Shown here piece after piece: positions 36,791-46,350 of a stretch of 64,000 bases of DNA. The position numbers and the translations under genes were made by a program. Source of the stretch: Ferrimonas sediminum (GTDB lineage Bacteria > Pseudomonadota > Gammaproteobacteria > Enterobacterales > Shewanellaceae); NCBI RefSeq assembly GCF_900100175.1, contig NZ_FNEM01000002.1:1-64000 (forward strand), in the 5' to 3' direction. Numbering within the stretch: position 1 is the stretch's first letter; each line of letters starts with the position of its first letter. The notes beneath the pieces were generated by a model that was not told the origin of the DNA, made no database searches, and saw only the letters and a list, made by a program, of their open reading frames with translations.

Positions 36791-37681
36791 TCATATCCAT
36801 TCCGGGTCATGGGTAAAGCTCACATTCACCCAATACCAGGGCTGAATCTTCGACGCGACTTCGGCGACGCGATAGCGAACATCATCCATCTGCTTCACCG
36901 TCATCGATTGATGGGTCATCAGCAGGTTCAGCTCCACGGTCACATTGCGACCGACACTGACGGTGCGCAGTTTGAACTGGGCGTCCAGCTCGGCGGCAAT
37001 GGCTTCGGCCTCCCGCCTGAGTGGCGCCAGTTGCTTGTCGCCTACCCGAACCCGCAACACCTCCTTAAATGCCGTCACCAGGCTGTTCAGAGGCAGCAGG
37101 ATAAACAGGCTCGATGCCAGTACCAGCATCAACGGGTCCGCGTAGGGCACCATCCAGCCAAATGAGGTTCCCTGCAGCAGAAATGCCACTGAAAAGCCCA
37201 CCAGAACCCCGATACTGAGCAGTGAGTCTCCCAGCCACTGATTGCGCTCCGCCTTCAGAAGCCCGGAGGAGAGGCTTCGATTGCGTCGCTCGATCACCAG
37301 GGTCACGGCCACACAGCCCAACGAACTGATCAGCGCATACACCATGGCCGAAGAGGGGGATACGTCGCGGCCACCGGCCATCAAATCGGCCATGGCTTCG
37401 AAGGCGGAAAAGGCACACATGCCGATGAGGGTCAGTGATTTGAACACCACCAACAGCGGTTCAAAGTGCGCTTTGCCAAAGGGAAAACGTTCATCCTCAT
37501 CCACTTGTTGTATCTGCTGCAACACCAACAGAGACAACAGGCTCAGGCCCATGCTAATGAGGGAATAGACTCCATCGAAGAGAATCATTCCGGATGAGGT
37601 CAGGATCCCCCATCCGACCCCGAACAGGGCAAAGGCTAATGTCACTACTACCGATAATTGAAGGAGTCTCTTTTCATTCAT
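36791..37681 (-). CDS. Cation diffusion facilitator with an atypical metal site
   Basis: 296 residues with about six transmembrane helices and a C-terminal cytoplasmic ferredoxin-like domain (about 210-290), the CDF plan. The CDF-like loop FGKAHFEPL follows helix 2. In helix 2, Asp36 is kept but the +4 Asp of canonical zinc/iron CDFs is Ser40; in helix 5 the HxxxD pair is Gln148 and Asp152. The tetrahedral transport site is therefore incomplete, suggesting a different metal or a divergent subgroup. The substrate is unknown. Confidence 0.82.
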   Translation of the reverse strand: MNEKRLLQLSVVVTLAFALFGVGWGILTSSGMILFDGVYSLISMGLSLLSLLVLQQIQQVDEDERFPFGKAHFEPLLVVFKSLTLIGMCAFSAFEAMADLMAGGRDVSPSSAMVYALISSLGCVAVTLVIERRNRSLSSGLLKAERNQWLGDSLLSIGVLVGFSVAFLLQGTSFGWMVPYADPLMLVLASSLFILLPLNSLVTAFKEVLRVRVGDKQLAPLRREAEAIAAELDAQFKLRTVSVGRNVTVELNLLMTHQSMTVKQMDDVRYRVAEVASKIQPWYWVNVSFTHDPEWI

Positions 37682-37873
37682 AAAGCCTGCTTAGTTGAGG
37701 GTGTCATCCATTCATAGCAGCCAACGGGATTGCACCCGAAGCCCACACGCACATGATTTAAGCTCATGTAACTATTGGATTTTAACACAGGTTATGAGCA
37801 AAAACTGACCGTGAAAGCGGAGCTGACCGTTATGGTGCAATAACCCTGGCGAGCCTCCGCGGCAAAGACGGCC

Positions 37874-37901
37874 ACAAAAAAAGCCGCGCATGGGCGCGGC
37901 T
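37874..37901 (-). terminator. Terminator of the RRM gene
   Basis: An 8-bp stem (AGCCGCGC / GCGCGGCT), followed on the minus strand by seven Ts. Confidence 0.85.
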
Positions 37902-37920
37902 GCAGCAAAGCGGAACGGCC

Positions 37921-38157
37921 TTAATCGGCCTGACGAATTTTGATCGGTTTACGCTCAATCAGTTTACCGTTAAGGGTAAACATCGCCTTTCTGGCCTTGT
38001 CGTAGCTGGGCATCTCGACAAAACCGAAGCCCTTGGACTCACCGCTGTGCTCATCCATGACCAGCGTGCAGTCGCTGACATCGCCAAAACGCTCAAACAG
38101 GGCTTTCAGATCAGCCTCAGTCAGGGTGCGGGCAAGATTTCGTACCAAAAGTTTCAT
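37921..38157 (-). CDS. Small RNA-recognition-motif protein
   Basis: A 78-residue single RRM domain: RNP2 is KLLVRNLA near the start and RNP1 is KGFGFVEM near residues 42-49. Such small RRM proteins in gammaproteobacteria (RbpA-like) bind single-stranded RNA and are often cold-induced. The partner RNAs are unknown. It is a single gene with a good terminator. Confidence 0.9.
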   Translation of the reverse strand: MKLLVRNLARTLTEADLKALFERFGDVSDCTLVMDEHSGESKGFGFVEMPSYDKARKAMFTLNGKLIERKPIKIRQAD

Positions 38158-38244
38158 AGTAGGCCGTCGTTATACAGAAGGGGAAAACACAATAAGCCGG
38201 CCATTATCCCAGATGCCCCAGCGCAAACCAAGCACTGCTTTAAC

Positions 38245-38598
38245 TCATCGCCCGACCCGCTGAGCCACCTGCATCTTGAGCCAGTAACGCTGCTGACAAC
38301 GGTTATGAAACTGCTTGCGCAGGGGCCGAATCGCCAATCCCGCCGTTTGTATGACCCGATAACTGATCCAGCACTCGAGGCAACAGTCCGCTGCCGGGGC
38401 TGCATCCGTCTCCGGGAGGTGGTCCTGCTCTTCGAGCTGGATCAGTTCGACGCCATTATCAAACCAGTAGTGGTATTCAGTTTCACACACCTCCACGCCC
38501 TGATCCTGATACCACCGCTGCTGACTCTGCTGCCGGGCCAGACCCACCCTGGAGGGAGACTGGCCAATTGCCAGAATGTAGCTGCTCAGATGTTCCAT
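38245..38598 (-). CDS. Hypothetical protein, 117 residues
   Basis: A cytosolic basic protein with a middle CCLEC cluster (DCCLECWISYR) and a C-terminal basic stretch. The ATG at 38598 has GGGGAG upstream; a GTG two codons before is also possible. No family recognised. It could bind a metal through its three Cys, but this is only suggested by the cluster. Confidence 0.55.
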   Translation of the reverse strand: MEHLSSYILAIGQSPSRVGLARQQSQQRWYQDQGVEVCETEYHYWFDNGVELIQLEEQDHLPETDAAPAADCCLECWISYRVIQTAGLAIRPLRKQFHNRCQQRYWLKMQVAQRVGR

Positions 38599-38714
38599 CG
38601 ACACTCCCCTGCCTGTTGAACCCCAGCCCGAAACCGAGCCAGATGGCGCCTCAGTCTAGGGCGTCGGTGGCCGAATACAACCCACAGACAGTAGGGTTAA
38701 CCAGTTGAGTCACA

Positions 38715-38745
38715 ATAAAAAACGCCACGAGATCCCCCGTGGCGT
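38715..38745 (-). terminator. Terminator of the ivd operon
   Basis: An 8-bp stem (ACGCCACG / CGTGGCGT) with an 8-base loop, followed on the minus strand by TTTTTATT, about 25 bases past the last gene's stop. Confidence 0.85.
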
Positions 38746-38769
38746 CATTCTGGAATCACCGAAGCCGCT

Positions 38770-39531
38770 CTAGAGGCGGATGCCACCGTCCACCTCAATG
38801 CAGCGACCGGAGAAGTAGTCGTTGGCAATGATGAATTCGATGGCCTGGGCGATCTCGTCCGGTTGCCCCAGACGCCCCACCGGCACCGCCTGCTCCAGCC
38901 GGGCCAGTGCCTCAGGCTTCATGGCGTCGGTCATCTCGGTTTTGATCACGCCCGGCGCCACCACCCCGGTACGAATGCCATAGCGGGCCAGTTCCCTGGC
39001 CCAGCCTACGGCCATGGTGGCCACCGCCGCTTTCGAGGCAGAATAGTTGGTCTGGCCGATGTTGCCAGCCTTGGCCAGCGACGAGATGTTGATGATCACC
39101 CCCTGACAACCGGTCTCCACCATCACCGCCGCCGCCTCCCGGCCACACAGGAAGGTGCCGGTGAGATTAACATCAATCACCTTCTGAAACTGCGCCAGGC
39201 TCATCTTGGCGTTGACGGTTCCCTCCTTGGCTTTCAGCAACATGCCATCCGCCAGCACACCGGCATTGTTCACCAGCACATCCAGCGCCGCATGATCGCG
39301 TTTGATGGCGGCAAACACCGCTTCCACTTCGGCTTCATCGGTAATGTTGACCTGGTAGCCACTGGCATCAATGCCCTCGGCAGCCAGCGCCTGACAAGCC
39401 TGATCCAGCGCCTCTGCCTGGATGTCCAGTAGCGCCAGGCGGGCGCCCTGACGGCCAAGACGCTGTGCCATGGCCAACCCCAGTCCCCGGGCACCGCCGG
39501 TAATGGCCACCACCTTGTTATTGAGTTCCAT
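38770..39531 (-). CDS. ivdG: SDR dehydrogenase of the ivd operon
   Basis: 253 residues with a complete classical SDR core: cofactor motif TGGARGLG (residues 11-18), NNAG, and the catalytic Ser and YSASK. The last gene of the branched-chain operon. By position it corresponds to IvdG of Shewanella, proposed as 3-hydroxy-2-methylbutyryl-CoA dehydrogenase in isoleucine breakdown, or an FabG-like reductase. It starts 2 bases after the mmsB stop. Confidence 0.82.
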   Translation of the reverse strand: MELNNKVVAITGGARGLGLAMAQRLGRQGARLALLDIQAEALDQACQALAAEGIDASGYQVNITDEAEVEAVFAAIKRDHAALDVLVNNAGVLADGMLLKAKEGTVNAKMSLAQFQKVIDVNLTGTFLCGREAAAVMVETGCQGVIINISSLAKAGNIGQTNYSASKAAVATMAVGWARELARYGIRTGVVAPGVIKTEMTDAMKPEALARLEQAVPVGRLGQPDEIAQAIEFIIANDYFSGRCIEVDGGIRL

Positions 39532-39533
39532 CC

Positions 39534-40436
39534 TTACCCCTGCTTATTATTCTGCTGTTCAAACTGCTCAAAGATGCTGGAAAAGTCCCGGCGGCCATTA
39601 CCTTTGGCCGCATGCAGGCGGAATAGGCTGGTGGCCAGCGACCCCATGGGGGTGGCGCTGCCGCTGTCGGTAGCGGTGTGTGCCGCCAACCCCAGATCCT
39701 TGCACATCAGGTCCACCATAAAGCCGCCCTGATAACCGTTGCTGGAGGGTACACTGTCCATTACGCCCGGACAGGGATTGTACTTCTCCAGGGTCCAGTT
39801 ACCGCCAGAGCTGACCTTGATGATCTGCGACAGCACCTTGGGATCCAGACCGTTCTGAATCCCCAGTTGCAGCGCTTCCGAGGTACCGGCCATCAACACC
39901 GCCAGCAGCATGTTGTTGCAGATCTTCGCTACCTGACCGGCACCGGCCGCGCCGGCATGGAAGATGTTGACCCCCATGGATGCCAGAATCGGCTGCGCCT
40001 GAGCAAAGCCGTCGTCACTGCCGCCGCAGATAAAGGTCAGGGTTCCGGCGGCCGCGCCAGCGGTGCCTCCGGATACCGGTGCATCGACAAACTCCAGCCC
40101 CTTTTTCCGGGCAGCCTCCGCTACCACGCGGGCGCTTTCGGCGTCGATGGTGGAGCTGTCGATCAACAGGGTGCCTTGAGCCACGGTCTCCAGCAAACCC
40201 GACTCACCGAGATACAGGCCACGAACGTGCTTTCCCGCTGGCAGCATGGTGATCACCACCTCGGCACCGGCGGCGGCGCCACAGCTGGAGGGACAGGGAA
40301 TCGCTCCCTGCTCGGCAATGGCGTGTACGGCGTCGTGATTGAGGTCAAACACCCGCACGGTGTGGCCGGCCCTGACCAGATTCAGGGCCATGGGCCCGCC
40401 CATGTTACCCAGGCCGATAAAAGCGATGGTCGCCAT
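39534..40436 (-). CDS. mmsB: 3-hydroxyisobutyrate dehydrogenase
   Basis: 300 residues. N-terminal NAD-binding motif GLGNMGGPMALNLVRAGH, substrate motif DAPVSGGTAGA, and the catalytic Lys in GAGQVAKICNNM, all typical of MmsB. It oxidises 3-hydroxyisobutyrate to methylmalonate semialdehyde in valine catabolism, directly feeding the MmsA in this operon. AAGGAG lies upstream of the ATG, 2 bases after the hydrolase gene ends. Confidence 0.92.
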   Translation of the reverse strand: MATIAFIGLGNMGGPMALNLVRAGHTVRVFDLNHDAVHAIAEQGAIPCPSSCGAAAGAEVVITMLPAGKHVRGLYLGESGLLETVAQGTLLIDSSTIDAESARVVAEAARKKGLEFVDAPVSGGTAGAAAGTLTFICGGSDDGFAQAQPILASMGVNIFHAGAAGAGQVAKICNNMLLAVLMAGTSEALQLGIQNGLDPKVLSQIIKVSSGGNWTLEKYNPCPGVMDSVPSSNGYQGGFMVDLMCKDLGLAAHTATDSGSATPMGSLATSLFRLHAAKGNGRRDFSSIFEQFEQQNNKQG

Positions 40437-40438
40437 AA

Positions 40439-41554
40439 CTACTCCTTGTTCCAGTTCTGTAATGGATGCTCACGCCAGGGTGGGGTCACCATGGCGTCGA
40501 TGTGGGCCGACGGTACCTCGGAGACCGAGGCAAAACGCCACTTTGGCTGACGATCCTTATCGATCAACAGGGCTCTGACCCCCTCGACAAAATCCCCCAG
40601 CTCGGCGCAGCGTACGGCCATCACCAGCTCTTTTTCAAACACCTGCTCCAGGCTCAAACTCTGTCCCTGCTGCAGCTGATGCCACAGCAGGTGCATGGTA
40701 ATGGGGCTGCCCACCGCCAGGGTGGCAGCGGCCCGGGACAGCCATTTCTGGTCACTGTCCAGCTGGCTCAGACGGGTCACCACTTCGGCCACCTCGTCAC
40801 CGGCCATCAAGGCATCGATGCCGGTCTGATTGGCCCGCAATACACTGTCCGGCAACTGCGGTAAATCCTCGCCCTGATACCCCTTCAGCAGTCTGTCCAC
40901 CGCTTGGTGGGCTCCAGGTCCAGGCCAGTCCAGCTCGCACAGGTCGCTCAGCAACTGCCCGCGACGTTCGCTGGCCACCCCATAATCCGCCAACCCCACA
41001 TAGCGGGCGTCGGCGCCATTCATCTGATAGCCGGTCAGGCCGAGAAAGCGACCACACTGCCCCGGCATACGGTTCAAAAACCAGGTACCGCCGACATCGG
41101 GAAACAGACCGATGGTGATCTCAGGCATGGCGATGCGGGAGGTTTCGGTCACCACCCGGTGGCTGGCTCCGGCCATCAGCCCCAGGCCGCCGCCCATCAC
41201 GATGCCGCTGCCCCACAGCACGATGGGTTTGGGATAGACATGAATCAGATGGTCGAGCCGGTACTCGGCGGTAAAAAACTGCTCCACCTCCTCAACCCGC
41301 TCGCCGGGGTGGGCTATACAGGCGTCGTACATGGCCCGAATGTCACCGCCGGCACAAAACGCCTTGTCTCCGGCCCCGTCGAGCAGTACACACTGAATGT
41401 CATCCCGGGTCCGCCAGGCCAGCAACTGCTGATACAGACGCTCCACCATCGGCAGAGACAGGGCATTGAGTGAGCGCTCACTATTGAGGGTCAGCTGACC
41501 GATGCGGGTACCACCGCGGCCCTGATGCTCTTGAACATGAACCAACTCTGTCAT
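40439..41554 (-). CDS. ivdE: 3-hydroxyisobutyryl-CoA hydrolase
   Basis: 371 residues of the crotonase superfamily, longer than enoyl-CoA hydratases as hydrolases of this type are. Signatures: DGAGDKAFCAGGDIRAMYDA, oxyanion-hole stretch GIVMGGGLGLMAGASHRVV and MPEITIGLFPDVGGTWFLNR with the catalytic Glu and Asp. Releases free 3-hydroxyisobutyrate from its CoA ester in valine catabolism. The ATG at 41554 shares its A with the TGA of the preceding gene (TGATG), so it is translationally coupled; an ATG 5 codons upstream is also in frame. Confidence 0.9.
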   Translation of the reverse strand: MTELVHVQEHQGRGGTRIGQLTLNSERSLNALSLPMVERLYQQLLAWRTRDDIQCVLLDGAGDKAFCAGGDIRAMYDACIAHPGERVEEVEQFFTAEYRLDHLIHVYPKPIVLWGSGIVMGGGLGLMAGASHRVVTETSRIAMPEITIGLFPDVGGTWFLNRMPGQCGRFLGLTGYQMNGADARYVGLADYGVASERRGQLLSDLCELDWPGPGAHQAVDRLLKGYQGEDLPQLPDSVLRANQTGIDALMAGDEVAEVVTRLSQLDSDQKWLSRAAATLAVGSPITMHLLWHQLQQGQSLSLEQVFEKELVMAVRCAELGDFVEGVRALLIDKDRQPKWRFASVSEVPSAHIDAMVTPPWREHPLQNWNKE

Positions 41555-42327
41555 CAGCGATTCTTCCATTGTGGGGCGCGCTTCTCCAGGAAGGCATTAA
41601 CGCCCTCCCCCTGATCCTCACTGTCGAACAGATCCAGAAACCGCTCGCGCTCGTTGACCAACGCCTGCTGGCGGGGCATGCTGCGTCCCGCCTGCACCAG
41701 GCTCTTGCAGGCAGCCACGGCGACCGGACTCTGTTTGGCCACACTCTGAGCCAACGTCAGGGCCGCATCCAGGGCCGCGCCGCGATCCACCACCTGCTCG
41801 ACCAGACCGATGGTCAGGGCCTGATCCGCCTTGAGGCGCTCGCCACACAAGATCATCCGCTTGGCCCAGCCCTCACCCACCAGGGCGGTCAGGTTCTGAG
41901 TGCCGCCGGCGCAGGGCAGCAGCCCCACCGTGGCTTCCGGCAGGGCCATCTGGGCCTGAGCTTCGGCCACCCGCAGATCGCAAGCCAGCGCCACCTCCAG
42001 GCCACCGCCCATGGCGTAACCATTGATGGCGGCGATGGAGACGCCACGAAACGCCGACAGCGCTTCAAAGGCCCGGCCAAAGGCACGGGCCATGTTGGCG
42101 GCCACCGCCTTGTCGCCATCGGCAAATAGCTTCAGATCGGCGCCGGCGGAGAAGAACTTGTCGCCCTCGCCGGTCAGAACCAGGGCGTACACCGAAGGAT
42201 CCGCATTCAGGTCGGCCACCAGTTGCTCCAGCTCACCGAGACTCTGCAGCGTCCAGGTGTTGGCCGGCGGGTTGTTGATGGTTACCAGGGCGATGTGGTC
42301 CCGGCGCTCAAGTTTCAAAAATTCCAT
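41554..42327 (-). CDS. ivdD: Enoyl-CoA hydratase
   Basis: 257 residues with the crotonase core: NNPPANTW, GEGDKFFSAGADLKLF, oxyanion hole in INGYAMGGGLEVALACDLRV, and ALPEATVGLLPCAGGTQNLT with the catalytic Glu. Length is typical. It would hydrate methacrylyl-CoA and tiglyl-CoA in valine and isoleucine breakdown. The ATG has GGAGAGG upstream, 12 bases after the acyl-CoA dehydrogenase. Confidence 0.88.
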   Translation of the reverse strand: MEFLKLERRDHIALVTINNPPANTWTLQSLGELEQLVADLNADPSVYALVLTGEGDKFFSAGADLKLFADGDKAVAANMARAFGRAFEALSAFRGVSIAAINGYAMGGGLEVALACDLRVAEAQAQMALPEATVGLLPCAGGTQNLTALVGEGWAKRMILCGERLKADQALTIGLVEQVVDRGAALDAALTLAQSVAKQSPVAVAACKSLVQAGRSMPRQQALVNERERFLDLFDSEDQGEGVNAFLEKRAPQWKNR

Positions 42328-42339
42328 TTAGCCTCTCCG

Positions 42340-43497
42340 TTACACAATGGCGCTGGCGTTGTCGTCCAGCAGGCGCCGGGCGATGATCAGCCGCATGATC
42401 TCGTTGGTGCCCTCCAGAATCTGATGCACCCGCACATCACGGACATGGCGCTCCAACGGGTACTCCTGAATGTAACCGTAGCCGCCGTGGATCTGCAGCG
42501 CCTCATTGCACACCATAAAACCGACGTCGGTGGCAAAGCGCTTGGCCATGGCACAGTAGGCCGTCGCCTCCGGATCGCCGTTGTCCAGCTTAAAGGCCGC
42601 CAGGCGCACCAACTGCCGCGCCGCCACCAGTTCGGTGGCCATGTCCGCCAGCTTGAATTGCAGCCCCTGGAACGCCGCCAACGGCTTGCCAAACTGCTTG
42701 CGCTCGGCCATGTACTGCTGTGCCCGCTCCAGCGCCGCCTGAGCGGTTCCCAACGAGCAGGCGGCGATGTTGATGCGACCGCCGTCGAGCCCTTTCATGG
42801 CAAAGGTGAACCCCTGGCCTTCGTCACCCAACAGGTTGGCCACCGGCACCCGCACGTTATCGAAGGTCACCAGCCGGGTCGGCTGGGCATTCCAGCCCAT
42901 CTTCTCTTCGGCCTTGCCGTAGATGATGCCGTCCAGATCGGCGGGCACCGCAATGGCACTGATCCCCTTGGGGCCCTCACTGCCGGTACGGCACATCACC
43001 ACCAGTAACTCGGTGGCTCCGGCACCGGAGATGAACATCTTGGCACCATTAAGCACGTAATGATCGCCATCCCGCTCCGCCTTGGTGCTCAGGCTGGCGG
43101 CATCACTGCCGCTGCCCGGCTCCGTCAGGCAATAGGAGGCCAGTTTTTGCCCCGTGGTCAGCGCCTCGCACCACTGGGCCTTGAACGCCTCGGTGCCCCA
43201 GGTCGCCACCATCCAGGTGGCCATATTGTGGATGGTCATCATGGCAGTGGTGGCGGTGCAGCCCTTGGACAGCGCTTCGAAAATCAGCGCGCTGTCGAGC
43301 CGGGACAGCCCCATTCCACCGGCCTCTTCCGGCGAATAGAGGCTGCAGAAGCCCAGCTCGCCAGCCTGCTGAATCACCGCTTTCGGAAAAAAGTGATCCT
43401 TGTCCCATTGACCGGCGTTGGGCGCCAGTTCCGCCTCGGCAAACTGCTCTGCCACCTCAATGAAGGCCTGCTGATCCTGAGTCAGATTAAAGTCCAT
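42340..43497 (-). CDS. ivdC: Acyl-CoA dehydrogenase, isobutyryl/2-methylbutyryl-CoA type
   Basis: 385 residues of the FAD acyl-CoA dehydrogenase family. The signature stretches CLTEPGSGSDAASL and QIHGGYGYIQEYPLERHVRDVRVHQILEGTNEI are intact, with the catalytic Glu in the ILEGTNEIMR motif. By context it oxidises isobutyryl-CoA and 2-methylbutyryl-CoA, passing electrons to ETF. GGAGAG precedes the ATG, 10 bases after the mmsA stop. Confidence 0.88.
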   Translation of the reverse strand: MDFNLTQDQQAFIEVAEQFAEAELAPNAGQWDKDHFFPKAVIQQAGELGFCSLYSPEEAGGMGLSRLDSALIFEALSKGCTATTAMMTIHNMATWMVATWGTEAFKAQWCEALTTGQKLASYCLTEPGSGSDAASLSTKAERDGDHYVLNGAKMFISGAGATELLVVMCRTGSEGPKGISAIAVPADLDGIIYGKAEEKMGWNAQPTRLVTFDNVRVPVANLLGDEGQGFTFAMKGLDGGRINIAACSLGTAQAALERAQQYMAERKQFGKPLAAFQGLQFKLADMATELVAARQLVRLAAFKLDNGDPEATAYCAMAKRFATDVGFMVCNEALQIHGGYGYIQEYPLERHVRDVRVHQILEGTNEIMRLIIARRLLDDNASAIV

Positions 43498-43507
43498 CGT
43501 TCTCTCC

Positions 43508-45001
43508 TTACTTCAGGGCGATGGTCAGGTTCTGACCTTCGACGATGCCGGACTCGGGCCAGCGGGCGGTGACGGTTTTGGTTTCGGTGTAGAAACGCAC
43601 TGCCTGCTTACCATAAGCGTGCAGGTCGCCATAGAAGCTGTTTTTCCAACCGGTAAAGGAGAAGAACGGCAGCGGTACCGGAATCGGCACATTGATGCCT
43701 ACCTGGCCCACTTCAATCTCGTGCTGGTATTTGCGTGCCGCGGCACCGGAGTTGGTAAAGATCGAGGTGCCGTTGCCAAAGGGGTTGTTGTTCACCAGTT
43801 CGATGGCCTCGGCCAGGGTATTAACGTTGCTGGTGCACAATACCGGCCCGAAGATCTCCTCGTTGTAGATCCGCATCTGTGGCGTCACGTCGCTGAACAG
43901 CGTTGGTCCCACCCAGTTGCCGGACTCGTGGCCGGCAACGGTAAACTCGGAGCCATCCAGCAGACAGGTGGCCCCCTCCTCCTTGCCGGATTGAATCAGC
44001 TCCAAGACCCGCGCCTTGGCACCGGGGTTGATCAGCGGCCCGTAGCCGGCCTCCTCGTCGTCCCACAGTCCGGGACGAACCTTGGCCAGCGCCTGCTGTA
44101 ACTCCGGAATCCACTGTTTGGACTCCCCCACAAACACCGCCACCGAAATCGCCATGCAGCGCTGACCCGCCGCGCCCACGGAGGAGCCGACCAGCTGATT
44201 GATGACGGTATCCTTATCCGCATCCGGCATCACCACCATGTGGTTCTTGGCGCCGGCAAACGCCTGGACCCGCTTCAGGTTGGCGGTACCGGTTTTGTAG
44301 ATGTACTGCCCCACGGGCACCGAACCGACAAAGGAGATGGTCTTGATGTCCGGATGGGTCAGAATCTGATCCACCACCTCTTTGGCACCATGAACCACGT
44401 TTAGCAACCCTTTGGGCGCACCGGCCTGCTCGAACAGCTCCGCCAGCAGCATCGGCGTCATCGGATCCTGCTCGGACGGCTTGAGGACAAAGCCGTTACC
44501 GCAGGCGATGGCCATCGGGAACATCCACAGCGGGATCATCGCCGGGAAGTTAAACGGCGTAATGCCGGCACATACGCCCAGCGGCTGAATGTAACTGTAG
44601 GTGTCGATGCCACGGGCCACGTTTTCCACCGTTTCCCCCATCATCATGCTGGCGATGTTGGCCGCCTGCTCCACCACTTCGATGCCACGCCAGACGTCGC
44701 CCTTGGCATCGGCAAAGGTTTTGCCGGTCTCTTTGGCCAATACAGTGGCGATACGGTCGTGGTTCTCTTTCAGCAGGTGCTGATAGCGCAACATTAAGCG
44801 GGCCCGCTCCGAGACCGGCGTTTCCCGCCACTGGAGCTGGGCGGCCTTGGCGCTGGCGACGGCCTGGTTGACCTCCGCTTCGGTGGCGCAATTGAGCCGG
44901 GCAATGGTGCCGTTGTCGGCTGGGTTGGTGATCTCGATGATGTGGTCGCCGCTGCCGTCCAGGCATTCGCCGCCGATCAGGTGCTGTACTTGTGTGGTCA
45001 T
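43508..45001 (-). CDS. mmsA: CoA-acylating methylmalonate-semialdehyde dehydrogenase
   Basis: 497 residues of the aldehyde dehydrogenase family. The active-site Cys lies in [19 protein letters not shown], and MmsA-specific [21 protein letters not shown] is present. Converts methylmalonate semialdehyde to propionyl-CoA (with CO2 loss) in valine breakdown, using NAD and CoA. A GGGAG lies upstream of the ATG. It follows the thiolase gene with a 96-base gap, the largest in the operon. Confidence 0.93.
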   Translation of the reverse strand: MTTQVQHLIGGECLDGSGDHIIEITNPADNGTIARLNCATEAEVNQAVASAKAAQLQWRETPVSERARLMLRYQHLLKENHDRIATVLAKETGKTFADAKGDVWRGIEVVEQAANIASMMMGETVENVARGIDTYSYIQPLGVCAGITPFNFPAMIPLWMFPMAIACGNGFVLKPSEQDPMTPMLLAELFEQAGAPKGLLNVVHGAKEVVDQILTHPDIKTISFVGSVPVGQYIYKTGTANLKRVQAFAGAKNHMVVMPDADKDTVINQLVGSSVGAAGQRCMAISVAVFVGESKQWIPELQQALAKVRPGLWDDEEAGYGPLINPGAKARVLELIQSGKEEGATCLLDGSEFTVAGHESGNWVGPTLFSDVTPQMRIYNEEIFGPVLCTSNVNTLAEAIELVNNNPFGNGTSIFTNSGAAARKYQHEIEVGQVGINVPIPVPLPFFSFTGWKNSFYGDLHAYGKQAVRFYTETKTVTARWPESGIVEGQNLTIALK

Positions 45002-45097
45002 TGTTGCTTCTCCCGTTAGCTAAGTCGCCACCTGCCATTTGTGCCTTGCTGGCATTCTTATGGGCAGGAGGCCAATCCTTGTCCGTATGACGCGTCG

Positions 45098-46285
45098 TTA
45101 ATCGGCCAGTTCGATGGCCACCGCCGTCGCCTCACCGCCGCCGATGCACAGCGATGCCACTCCCTTACGCAAACCCCTGGCCTTGAGGGCATGCACCAGG
45201 GTCACCAACAACCGGGTGCCTGAGCAACCGATGGGGTGCCCCAGGGCACAGGCGCCGCCGTTGACATTGACCTTGGCGGCATCCAGTTTTAGCTCCGAAA
45301 TGGCCAACATGGTCACCATGGCAAAGGCCTCGTTGATCTCAAACAGATCCACCTCATCCCGCTGCCAGCCGGTTTTTTCCAGCAAGCCGCTCATGGCACC
45401 GACCGGGGCTATGGTGAACTCCTCGGGTGCCTGAGAGTGGGTATGGTGTCCGGCAATGCGTGCCAGCACCGGCAGTCCGTTAGCCCGGGCGTAGCCGGCG
45501 CTGGTCAGCACCACCGCGGCGGCGCCGTCGGAGATGGAGCTGGCATTGGCGGCGGTAATGGTGCCGTCTTTGGCAAAGGCGGGACGCAGGGCTGGAATCT
45601 TGTCCGGACGGGCATTGCCCGGCTGCTCGTCCACAGTCACCTTCATCTCCCCTTTGCGGGTGTTCAGGGTCACCGGGGTGATCTCATCCTCAAAGGCACC
45701 GGCTTCGATGGCGGCGTTGGCCCGGCGCAGGCTCTCCAGGGCATAGGCATCCATCTGCTCCCGGGTCAGCCCGTACTCATTGGCGGTGGTCTGGGCAAAC
45801 ACCCCCATGGCCTTGCCGGTATAGGCGTCCTCCAGGCCATCTAGAAACATATGATCCATCACCTGGCCATGGCCCATGCGCATGCCACCACGGGCCTTGT
45901 CCAGCAGATAGGGAGCCCGGGTCATGCTTTCCATGCCTCCGGCCACCACCACCTCGGCACTGCCAGCCTTGATCAGATCGTGCCCTAGCATCACGGTTTT
46001 CATGCCGGAACCGCACACTTTGTTGACCGTGGAGGCACCGGTGGATTGTGGCAGCCCCGCTTTCAAACTGGCCTGACGGGCCGGTGCCTGGCCCAGGCCA
46101 GCCGGCAACACGCACCCCATCAGCACTTCATCCACCTGCTCCCCAACCAGCCCGGCCTGGTTCACGGCGGCGGCGATGGCGGCGGCCCCCAGTTCCGGCG
46201 CCGCGACGCCACTCAGCGCCCCCTGAAAACCGCCCATGGCCGTGCGGCTGGCGGCGGCTATCACAATCTCGTGATCCTTGATCAT
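45098..46285 (-). CDS. ivdA: Acetyl-CoA C-acyltransferase (thiolase)
   Basis: 395 residues with the thiolase active sites: the nucleophile Cys in NKVCGSGMK (near residue 90), GGACALGHPIGCSGTRL with the second Cys and His near the C terminus. By position it is the thiolase of isoleucine breakdown, splitting 2-methylacetoacetyl-CoA to acetyl-CoA and propionyl-CoA; it may also act on acetoacetyl-CoA. First gene of the seven-gene operon, with AAGGAG before the ATG and a LiuR-type operator 50 bases upstream. Confidence 0.9.
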   Translation of the reverse strand: MIKDHEIVIAAASRTAMGGFQGALSGVAAPELGAAAIAAAVNQAGLVGEQVDEVLMGCVLPAGLGQAPARQASLKAGLPQSTGASTVNKVCGSGMKTVMLGHDLIKAGSAEVVVAGGMESMTRAPYLLDKARGGMRMGHGQVMDHMFLDGLEDAYTGKAMGVFAQTTANEYGLTREQMDAYALESLRRANAAIEAGAFEDEITPVTLNTRKGEMKVTVDEQPGNARPDKIPALRPAFAKDGTITAANASSISDGAAAVVLTSAGYARANGLPVLARIAGHHTHSQAPEEFTIAPVGAMSGLLEKTGWQRDEVDLFEINEAFAMVTMLAISELKLDAAKVNVNGGACALGHPIGCSGTRLLVTLVHALKARGLRKGVASLCIGGGEATAVAIELAD

Positions 46286-46334
46286 TTCTAACTCCTTGTA
46301 ATCAGGTTAGAGCTAGGTTACTTGAAATCTGACG

Positions 46335-46350
46335 TTTACGGCAACGTAAA
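46335..46350. promoter_or_regulatory. LiuR-type operator of the ivd operon
   Basis: TTTACGGCAACGTAAA is a palindrome with perfect arms TTTACG and CGTAAA around GCAA. The LiuR (MerR family) consensus, as I recall it, is TTTACGTTAACGTAAA, so all arm positions match. It lies between the divergent thiolase and glutamate-synthase-like genes, 50 bases before the thiolase start. LiuR is known to repress branched-chain catabolism; no liuR gene is in the window. Confidence 0.75.

Noticed and set aside
37690-37790. tRNA-like GGGTGCAATCCC on the minus strand downstream of the RRM gene region
   Set aside because: Only a T-arm-like stretch. No acceptor, D or anticodon arms could be folded around it.
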